NCBI GenBank assembly: GCA_947464585.1
Contig: CANHYS010000027.1
Coordinates: 1-11,506, forward strand
Source: Planctomycetaceae bacterium
GTDB taxonomy: Bacteria > Planctomycetota > Planctomycetia > Pirellulales > UBA1268
Length of the DNA stretch: 11,506 nucleotides
Direction of reading: 5' to 3'
The position numbers and the translations under genes are program-made. Under the pieces are notes generated by a model. The model did not search any database. It saw nothing but the letters and a program-made list of their open reading frames with translations, and had not been told where the DNA came from. This document shows, piece after piece, positions 6,497-11,506 of this stretch (its first letter is position 1; each line of letters starts with the position of its first letter).

Positions 6497-7750
6497 TCAG
6501 AGCATGGCTGCGAGCAGACCGCGGAGGTCCTCCGTGGCGAGTTGCACCGGATTGCCCCGCATGCTCGCTCCACCGGAATTGTCGGCCAGCCAGTCGATCT
6601 GATCGGCCGTGATGCCTAGTTCCGACAGCCTGCGCGGCACGCCCGACGCCAGGCACAGCCGTTCGATCCGCTGTACGAAGGCGTCCGCAGCGGCTGCCAC
6701 ATCCCGCGGCGCGGAAGGGTCGATCGCCCGCTCGAGCAGGGCGAAATCCTCTCGAACCGCCTCACGGTTGACCCGCAGTGCAGCGGGCAGCATGACCGCA
6801 CAGGCCACCCCGTGCGGCGTGCCGCATGCGACGCCAAGCGCCGCCGCCACGCCGTGTGCGAGGCCGAGGCCCGAGTTGGTCAGCGCGAGCCCAGAGAGCA
6901 GCGCCGCATGACTCAGTGCCGCCCGATCAGCCGCCCGGCTGTCGGTCCAGCGTTGCGGATCATCGCCCGCGGGCATCGGCGTCAACAACCTGGGCAGCGA
7001 GTGCAGCGCCCGCGGCAGCGATTCGAGCACCAGGCACCGGGGCAGTGGCTTCGCGAATCGGCACACGAACGCTTCAATTAATTGCGTGATGCAGTCGAGC
7101 CCCGACGCGGCGATGGTGGATGAGTCGCACGACGCCGTCAGGTCGGGGTCGACGAGCGCCGCCCGCGGCACCATCATCGGGCTTCGCATGCTCTTCTTGA
7201 ACCGCCGCCGTGGGCAGGAGATCACGGCGTTTCGCGTCGCTTCCGCGCCGGTGCCGGCCGTGGTGGGCACCGCGACCATGGGCAGCGGCCACTGTCGGAT
7301 GGCGAGGCCGCGGCCGACCCCCTCGAGGTGATCGACGACGAAGGTGTCGAGATCCATGCCTGTTCGCTGGCCGAGGGGCATGTTTGTCGCCAATGCCGCC
7401 AATGCCTTGGCCAGATCGATGGTCGACCCGCCGCCCACCGCCACCACCACAACGCCGTCGAGATCCTCGTGCTGCAGACCGGCGAGGGCGGCAGCCAGTT
7501 GGTCGACCGTTGGCTCGCCGGTGCTCCGGGCAACGACCCGGGACTCGATCCCGGCGGCGGAGAGGCTGGCATCGATCCGCTGCCGCGCCCCGGACCGTTC
7601 GAGACTCCCGGTCCCTCCGACGATCCAGGCCCGCCTGCCGAGAAGTCCGACCGCTGCGCCGATCTCGTCGATCCTGCCGGCGCCGAACCGGATGAGCGGC
7701 GGCGCAAAAAAATCGTAGGCAGCGAGGGAGTCGTCCATGGACCGTTGCAT
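6497..7750 (-). CDS. Iron-containing alcohol dehydrogenase family protein (metal His replaced by Gln)
   Basis: This 417-residue protein has the two-domain layout of group III (iron-type) alcohol dehydrogenases, NAD(P)-dependent oxidoreductases acting on alcohols or aldehydes. The nucleotide-binding part shows GGGSTIDLAKALA (107-119) and PTTAGTGAEATRNAV (162-176). KKSMRSPMMVPRAALVDPDL (185-204) is also typical. The metal site normally has Asp-X3-His followed by two more histidines. Here D219 is present in GLDCITQLIEAFV, but the partner is Q223, while H299 (GLAHG) and H313 (TPHG) are kept. A Gln in this place may mark a subfamily with different metal use. Two starts are possible, at 7750 and at 7738; neither has a strong ribosome site. 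The gene diverges from aroA with 27 bp between starts and converges with the 4963 gene. The substrate is unknown. Confidence 0.92.
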   Translation of the reverse strand: MQRSMDDSLAAYDFFAPPLIRFGAGRIDEIGAAVGLLGRRAWIVGGTGSLERSGARQRIDASLSAAGIESRVVARSTGEPTVDQLAAALAGLQHEDLDGVVVVAVGGGSTIDLAKALAALATNMPLGQRTGMDLDTFVVDHLEGVGRGLAIRQWPLPMVAVPTTAGTGAEATRNAVISCPRRRFKKSMRSPMMVPRAALVDPDLTASCDSSTIAASGLDCITQLIEAFVCRFAKPLPRCLVLESLPRALHSLPRLLTPMPAGDDPQRWTDSRAADRAALSHAALLSGLALTNSGLGLAHGVAAALGVACGTPHGVACAVMLPAALRVNREAVREDFALLERAIDPSAPRDVAAAADAFVQRIERLCLASGVPRRLSELGITADQIDWLADNSGGASMRGNPVQLATEDLRGLLAAML

Positions 7751-7755
7751 GCGGT

Positions 7756-7762
7756 TATCATA
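7756..7762. promoter_or_regulatory. Overlapping divergent -10-like elements between adh and aroA
   Basis: Only 27 bp (7751-7777) separate the two start codons. Within them TATCAT reads on the plus strand (7756-7761) and TATGAT on the minus strand (7762-7757), nearly the same bases. Each would put transcription start about at or just before its gene's ATG, so transcripts would have very short leaders or none. No good -35 boxes are visible on either side, so this assignment is weak. Confidence 0.25.
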
Positions 7763-7777
7763 GCCTGCCTAACCATC

Positions 7778-9103
7778 ATGACCGATCCCCTTGCCATACC
7801 CGTCTGCCCGCATCCGATCGTGGGCTCGATCCGCCCGCCGGGATCGAAGAGCATCACCAATCGGGCGCTCGTCTGCGCGGCGTTGGCCCGCGGCGAGAGC
7901 CTGCTGACCGGGGTGCTCGACAGTCAGGATACGCGGGTGATGGTCGCGGGCCTGGCGGCCCTCGGCATCGGGCTGAGCGCTGACTGGTCGCGGGGCGAGG
8001 TCCGCGTGGCGGGGTCGGGGGGCACCGTGCCGGCCGCCGAGGCGACACTTGATTGCGCCGCCAGCGGTACGACGATTCGCTTCCTCTCGGCGGTCTGTGC
8101 GATCGGTCACGGCACCTATCGACTGGACGGCACGCCGCGAATGCGCAAGCGACCCATCGGTGATCTGCTCGAGGCGTTGCAGTCGCTCGGTGTCGACGCC
8201 ACCGCCGAGAGCCCCGGGGGATGTCCTCCGGTGGTGATTCGCTCGCGGGGCTTGCGTGGCGGTGCGGCCAGCGTGCGGGGCAGCACGTCGAGCCAGTTCG
8301 CCAGCGGGCTGGCCATGGTGGCACCATGCACGCCGCAGGGCATGCAGATCCAATTCGCCGGCACGCTCGTCTCGCTTCCCTATCTCGACATGACACGGCG
8401 TGTGATGGAGGCCTTCGGTGCGAACTGCTCGCCCGAGGGAGACCGTGGCTGGCGGATCGCGTCATCGGGCTACCATGGCCGTCGCTATGCGATCGAACCC
8501 GACGCCTCGGCGGCCAGCTATTTCCTCGCGGCCGCTGCGATCACCGGCGGCAGCGTGAGAGTGGAGGGGCTCTCACGCCGAAGCATGCAGGGCGACGTCG
8601 GCTTTGCCGATGCGCTCGGCCGCATGGGCTGCACGGTCGCATGGGATGACGGGACTGATGAGTCGATCACGGTGACCGGCCGCGCGGTCCGCGGTATCGA
8701 CATCGACATGAACGCGATCAGCGACACGGTGCCGACGCTCGCGGTCGTGGCGCTTTTTGCAGACGGTCCGACCACGATCCGCAACGTCGCCCATATCCGC
8801 GACAAGGAGACCGACCGCATCGGTGACCTTACCTGCGAGCTCCGCCGCCTGGGCGCCACGGTCGTGGAACATGCCGACGGACTCACGATCGCACCGTTCA
8901 CGCACGCGGGGGCGGATTCGTCTGGGCCGGACGGCACAGGGCTCCATGGCGCGACCGTGAAGACCTACGACGATCACCGCATGGCGATGAGCCTGGCCCT
9001 GGTGGGGCTGCGGGTGCCGGGGGTTCTCGTTGCCGATCCGGCCTGCGTTGGCAAGACGTTCCCTGACTACTGGGACCGTCTGGATGCCATCACTCGGGCG
9101 TGA
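7778..9103 (+). CDS. aroA: 3-phosphoshikimate 1-carboxyvinyltransferase (EPSP synthase)
   Basis: This 441-residue cytoplasmic enzyme joins phosphoenolpyruvate to shikimate 3-phosphate, the sixth step of the shikimate pathway to aromatic amino acids. The substrate loop PGSKSITNRALV (21-32) carries K24, S25 and R29. LDSQDTRVM (47-55), ASGTTIRFL (95-103), RMRKRPIGDLL (121-131) and SSQFASGLAM (171-180) follow. The second half has SDTVPTLA with catalytic D316, RDKETDRI (E344, R347), DDHRMAMS (R401) and GKTFPDYW (K426). The length is normal. The ATG at 7778 starts right before the family's N-terminal PHPIVGSIRPPGSKS; the frame stays open for 150 codons further upstream, but that part is antisense to the dehydrogenase and unlike EPSP synthase. 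The 3' end overlaps the convergent zinc-ribbon gene by 14 bp. Confidence 0.97.
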   Translation: MTDPLAIPVCPHPIVGSIRPPGSKSITNRALVCAALARGESLLTGVLDSQDTRVMVAGLAALGIGLSADWSRGEVRVAGSGGTVPAAEATLDCAASGTTIRFLSAVCAIGHGTYRLDGTPRMRKRPIGDLLEALQSLGVDATAESPGGCPPVVIRSRGLRGGAASVRGSTSSQFASGLAMVAPCTPQGMQIQFAGTLVSLPYLDMTRRVMEAFGANCSPEGDRGWRIASSGYHGRRYAIEPDASAASYFLAAAAITGGSVRVEGLSRRSMQGDVGFADALGRMGCTVAWDDGTDESITVTGRAVRGIDIDMNAISDTVPTLAVVALFADGPTTIRNVAHIRDKETDRIGDLTCELRRLGATVVEHADGLTIAPFTHAGADSSGPDGTGLHGATVKTYDDHRMAMSLALVGLRVPGVLVADPACVGKTFPDYWDRLDAITRA

Positions 9104-9338
9104 CACCCAGCATGGCCGCCGCACGTTCGATCAGTTCGTCCACTCTTGAAGCCTGGGGTCGGCCACCTGTGACGCGAGGCGCCGTGGTGTTGTCGCAGGA
9201 GTCGGTGGCGATGAATCCGCCGCCACAGTGCTGGCAGTAGACCCGCTGGCCCAGCAGCATCACGCGAATGCGCAGGTTGCGACCGCAGACGGGGCAGGAT
9301 TGGTGGTAGCAGACAGGATTGTCGTGCTCGTGAATCAT
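9090..9338 (-). CDS. Small double-CxxC zinc-ribbon protein
   Basis: This 82-residue protein has a zinc-ribbon core at about 12-42: SCPVCGRNLRIRVMLLGQRV followed by YCQHCGGGF. The probable zinc ligands are C15, C18, C35 and C38; C10 and C48 are extra cysteines outside the core. Ribbons of this form (CPxCGxxLRI...VxCxxCG) are common in planctomycetes, alone or fused to other domains. The tail has one short helix (RVDELIERAAAMLG, 65-78). It has no membrane segment and could bind nucleic acid or a protein partner; the role is unknown. The ATG at 9338 follows GGGGGAAA at suitable distance. A TTG at 9452 in frame would add 38 residues but falls inside the probable -35 box. The stop lies within the last codons of aroA. 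Confidence 0.8.
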   Translation of the reverse strand: MIHEHDNPVCYHQSCPVCGRNLRIRVMLLGQRVYCQHCGGGFIATDSCDNTTAPRVTGGRPQASRVDELIERAAAMLGVTPE

Positions 9339-9423
9339 CTGATTTCCCCCACGGCTGATTGATGGCGGCGGAATGATGACGGATGGCGAAAACGTGAAGC
9401 GGTCCGTGGCCCGAAGGAAGGGA

Positions 9424-9452
9424 ATTCTAAATCCACAGTTCCCTTCCGGCAA
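9424..9452 (-). promoter_or_regulatory. Candidate promoter for the zinc-ribbon gene
   Basis: On the minus strand TTGCCG (9452-9447) and TAGAAT (9429-9424) are separated by exactly 17 bp. Transcription would start near 9417, giving a leader of about 79 bases before the ATG at 9338. Good hexamers and ideal spacing in a GC-rich genome make this one of the better promoter candidates. Confidence 0.5.
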
Positions 9453-9517
9453 TTCCGGGAAAGATGAGAATTCTGCAAGATACGTGTGAGTTTCGCTGGA
9501 CCTTGCCGTTGGGCCGC

Positions 9518-9523
9518 TATAAT
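9518..9523 (+). promoter_or_regulatory. Perfect TATAAT -10 element upstream of the 9644 operon
   Basis: A perfect TATAAT stands in GC-rich surroundings, within GGCCGCTATAATCCCGG. At 17 bp upstream GCTGGA is a poor -35 match, so activation or another contact may be needed. TTGCCG at 9503-9508 is too close (9 bp) to serve as -35, but with CGGCA downstream it forms an inverted repeat around the -10. The leader to the ATG at 9644 would be about 115 bases. Confidence 0.5.
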
Positions 9524-9643
9524 CCCGGCAGGTGAGGGAGCGGGCAACTTTTCCCGGCCGCTGTCGTTGAAGGCTGGAAGGGTGTCTGGCTTTGTCGCCA
9601 TCCCCGCGCTTTGAGCACGTTTGCCACGCCGCCGGTTCTTGCC

Positions 9644-10576
9644 ATGCTGTACCGTCCCTGGCTGATTCCGCTGGTGGTTCTCTTCTGGTGCGTCAGCAGC
9701 GGTTGGCTGCTGTTGGCGAAGATTCTGCCTTCGCTCTCGCCCGGTGCGCCGCCAGGGTATCAGGCGCTCTATATGGCGGAGAACCGCCTCATTCCCGTGG
9801 CATGGACCGTGCTTTGGAATGACCAGCCGCTGGGATGGGCGACGAGCCAGTCGGAACGTACCGAGGCAGGGGGCATGGAGGTGGAGAGCCTGCTCCATTT
9901 CGACAGGCTTCCGATCGACGAAGTGCTGCCGGCGTGGACCAAGTTGCTGCTGCGGCAGTCGTTGACGCCCGGAGTGTCATACGCCCTCGACGCGCGGGGC
10001 CATCTGACGATCGACCCGCAGGGGGATCTCCGGTCGTTTCAGTCGGTGGTGAGCCTGCCGGCCACCGCCGATCGGGTGTTTCTCAACGGCAGGATCGACA
10101 AGGGCGAGGTCACCGTCGACGTGCGGGCCCACGGCATGAACTATACCGTCTCCCGGCATCTGCCGAGGCAGATCACGATCGGCGACGAACTCTCGCCGCA
10201 GGCGACGTTGCCCGGGCTCTATCACAACCGTCAATGGACGGTTCCGGTCTACAGCCCGCTGCGGCCCGGCCAGGCCCCGATCCAGATTCTTCACGCCAGG
10301 GTTGCTGGCGAGGAATCGATGTTTTGGGACGATAAACTGGTGCGGGTCGATGTGGTGCACTACCGGGATGATCCTGCGACGCACCGCGAGCCACGCTGCC
10401 GACTGTGGGTCGATCGCAGCGGCCGGGTTCTGAAGCAGGAATCGCTGATGCTTGGCTCGAAGCTGGTCTTCCTGCGGCGGTCCGACGAGGCCGCCGTAGA
10501 CCTGATCAGCAGCGTCACGATACCGGCCGATGATGGCGAGGCCACTGCCGGGAATCTCGGTCAGGAGAAACCATGA
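9644..10576 (+). CDS. Membrane-anchored extracytoplasmic protein of an ABC exporter operon
   Basis: I do not recognise a named family. The 310-residue protein starts with a positively charged MLYRPW and one hydrophobic segment (about 6-28), which should anchor it with the rest outside the cytoplasm. The remainder alternates short beta-like stretches such as PVAWTVLWNDQPLGWATSQS (51-70) and VTVDVRAHGMNYTVSRHLPR (about 166-185), suggesting a mostly beta soluble domain. No enzyme motif is visible. The ATG at 9644 is chosen because it directly begins the anchor; a TTG at 9611 would add eleven residues. Neither has a clear ribosome site. Its TGA overlaps the ATG of the ABC ATPase gene as ATGA, so the two are translationally coupled and the protein is probably an accessory or sensor part of that transporter. 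Confidence 0.8.
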   Translation: MLYRPWLIPLVVLFWCVSSGWLLLAKILPSLSPGAPPGYQALYMAENRLIPVAWTVLWNDQPLGWATSQSERTEAGGMEVESLLHFDRLPIDEVLPAWTKLLLRQSLTPGVSYALDARGHLTIDPQGDLRSFQSVVSLPATADRVFLNGRIDKGEVTVDVRAHGMNYTVSRHLPRQITIGDELSPQATLPGLYHNRQWTVPVYSPLRPGQAPIQILHARVAGEESMFWDDKLVRVDVVHYRDDPATHREPRCRLWVDRSGRVLKQESLMLGSKLVFLRRSDEAAVDLISSVTIPADDGEATAGNLGQEKP

Positions 10577-11310
10577 TCGAGTTCGACCACGTCACCCGCA
10601 CCTACGGGCCCAAGCCTGCCGTCACAGATCTGAGTCTGTCGATCCCCCGGGGCGAACTCTTCGCTCTCCTGGGGCCCAACGGGGCGGGCAAGACCACAAC
10701 GATCAAGATGTTGGTGGGGCTGCTACGGCCATCCCGCGGTGCCGTGCGTATTTGCGGGCATGATCTGGCGAAAGAGGCACGCAGCGCCCACCTGCACACC
10801 GGCTACGTGCCCGACGAGCCCACGCTGTACGACAAGCTCACAGGCAGGGAGTTCCTCTGGTTCATCGCCGACATGTTCGGCATGCCGCGGCATATCGCCA
10901 CGCAGAAGATCGATCGGGAGATCGACCATTTCGAGCTGGCAGAATTTGCCGATGACCTCGCGGAGAGCTACTCGCTCGGCATGAAGCAACGGCTGGTCTT
11001 CGCCGCCGCACTGCTCCACGATCCCGATGTCCTCGTGCTCGACGAGCCGATGGTAGGGCTCGACCCGCGGAGCGTCCGGATCGTCAAAGACCTTCTCAAG
11101 ACACGCACCCAGGAGGGCATGACGGTCTTCATGTCGACGCACACGCTTGCCATGGCCGAGGAGATGGCCGACCGGGTGGGCATCATGGTGCGAGGTCAGT
11201 TGCGGTTTCTAGGCACCATCGCCGAACTCCGCGACCACATGGCGGTGGAAACGACGAACCTCGAGAATCTGTACCTCGAGCTCACGACCGCCAGGCCGGA
11301 CTCGCCATGA
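10573..11310 (+). CDS. ABC-2 type transporter ATP-binding protein (EcsA/YtrB-like)
   Basis: This 245-residue ATPase has Walker A GPNGAGKTT (34-42), a signature YSLGMKQRL (133-141), Walker B VLVLDEP (153-159), D-loop GLDP (162-165) and the switch histidine in STHTL (H190). The LGMKQRL-type signature and GREFLWFIADMFGM after the Q-loop are typical of ATPases that drive ABC-2 type membrane partners, not uptake systems. The usual Q-loop glutamine is replaced: GYVPDEPTLYDKLTG (77-91) has D81 in its place, as I recall from EcsA/YtrB-like relatives. It overlaps by four bases with both neighbours, the anchored protein upstream and the permease downstream, so all three should be made in step. The transported substrate cannot be deduced. 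Confidence 0.93.
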   Translation: MIEFDHVTRTYGPKPAVTDLSLSIPRGELFALLGPNGAGKTTTIKMLVGLLRPSRGAVRICGHDLAKEARSAHLHTGYVPDEPTLYDKLTGREFLWFIADMFGMPRHIATQKIDREIDHFELAEFADDLAESYSLGMKQRLVFAAALLHDPDVLVLDEPMVGLDPRSVRIVKDLLKTRTQEGMTVFMSTHTLAMAEEMADRVGIMVRGQLRFLGTIAELRDHMAVETTNLENLYLELTTARPDSP

Positions 11311-11506
11311 GCGGCACAGCATGGTGGAGCACGACCGGTCGCGGCACGCACTGCGGTCCCAGCCGTTTGATCCCTGCGGAGGCGGAATCCCGGGTGTTGT
11401 CGAGGCTGCGGTCCACGATCGCGTGGGAGACGCTGCGGTCGATGCTGTCGGGGGCGCGGCTGCGGCTGGCTCTGGTGGTTCTCCTGAGCGCGGTCTTCTG
11501 GGGGTC
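11307..11506 (+). CDS. Start of an ABC-2 type permease (partial)
   Basis: The ATG at 11307 overlaps the TGA of the ATPase gene as ATGA, and the frame stays open to the window edge (66 codons visible). About 50 mostly polar, arginine-rich residues (RVLSRLRSTIAWETLRSMLSG) come before a hydrophobic stretch, LRLALVVLLSAVFWG, that looks like the first membrane helix. This layout and the tight coupling to the ATPase make it the membrane partner of the exporter. Too little is visible to name a subfamily or count helices. Confidence 0.75.
   Translation, partial: MSGTAWWSTTGRGTHCGPSRLIPAEAESRVLSRLRSTIAWETLRSMLSGARLRLALVVLLSAVFWG

Larger units (their letters stand above)
9339..9643. other. 305-bp divergent intergenic region
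   Basis: This is the only long non-coding stretch in the window. It holds back-to-back promoter candidates for the zinc-ribbon gene (minus) and the 9644 operon (plus). Two GAATTC palindromes (9422-9427 and 9468-9473) and a dyad TTCCC/GGGAA (9439-9443 / 9457-9461) lie between or near them. Near the plus-strand leader, AGCGG (9539-9543) pairs with CCGCT (9558-9562), or CGGG (9541-9544) with CCCG (9553-9556). No open frame with gene-like content is seen here. Confidence 0.6.

Noticed and set aside
6490..6527. A 7-bp inverted repeat CCTCCGC/GCGGAGG at the convergent ends of the 4963 gene and the dehydrogenase, considered as a bidirectional terminator.
   Set aside because: The loop is 24 bases, there is no T tract on either side, and most of it is dehydrogenase coding sequence.
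7328..7777. A 150-codon in-frame extension upstream of aroA.
   Set aside because: It is antisense to the conserved half of the dehydrogenase gene and unlike any EPSP synthase; the family N-terminus begins a few residues after the ATG at 7778.
9339..9452. A 38-codon N-terminal extension of the zinc-ribbon protein from a TTG at 9452.
   Set aside because: The TTG lies in the probable -35 box, the added residues have no domain character, and ATG 9338 has a good ribosome site.
9422..9473. Two GAATTC palindromes in the divergent region considered as an operator pair.
   Set aside because: The same AGAATTCT core also occurs inside coding sequence (near 1532 and 3852), so it is not special to the regulatory region.

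Overview
The window looks like a piece of a Planctomycetota chromosome, probably of the Pirellulales type. The reasons are high GC, weak or absent Shine-Dalgarno sequences at many starts, a small double-CxxC zinc-ribbon protein of a kind common in that phylum, a membrane protein whose N-terminus resembles a planctomycete-specific J-like module, and a membrane-anchored protein coupled to an ABC-2 exporter. The phylum is inferred from style and remembered families, not from a search.

Layout. (1) Positions 1-1546: the end of an upstream gene, then an amino-acid-type ABC permease and its ATPase, the tail of a polar amino acid uptake operon. (2) 1567-2580: an ADP-ribosylglycohydrolase-fold protein whose metal-binding motifs differ from the textbook ones. 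(3) 2630-4858: a full-length three-domain OvoA, the 5-histidylcysteine sulfoxide synthase and N-methyltransferase of ovothiol biosynthesis. An exact 18-bp direct repeat with a 22-bp period sits directly before its start. (4) 4963-6486: a planctomycete-style one-pass membrane protein with a Pro/Lys/Glu-rich middle and an unassigned C-terminal domain. (5) 6497-7750 (minus): an iron-type alcohol dehydrogenase in which one metal histidine is glutamine. (6) 7778-9103: aroA (EPSP synthase), divergent from the dehydrogenase with only 27 bp between start codons. (7) 9090-9338 (minus): a zinc-ribbon protein whose 3' end overlaps aroA by 14 bp. (8) 9644 to the window end: a three-gene run joined by two ATGA stop/start overlaps, consisting of an anchored extracytoplasmic protein, an EcsA/YtrB-like ATPase and the start of a permease.

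How the genes work together: two transport modules flank mostly unrelated metabolic genes. The first is an importer for amino-acid-like solutes; the last is probably an ABC-2 type exporter or membrane-remodelling complex with a dedicated accessory protein. OvoA uses histidine and cysteine, so a link to the amino acid transporter is conceivable, but nothing in the sequence proves it. No ovoB-like PLP lyase gene is present here. Candidate promoters can be read before ovoA, before the 4963 gene and in the divergent 9339-9643 region. I see no CRISPR array, tRNA, rRNA, insertion sequence, prophage gene or convincing intrinsic terminator. I do not see a clear new multi-gene defence or mobile system. 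The best leads are the ovoA-proximal repeat, the atypical glycohydrolase and dehydrogenase active sites, and the coupled exporter cassette.
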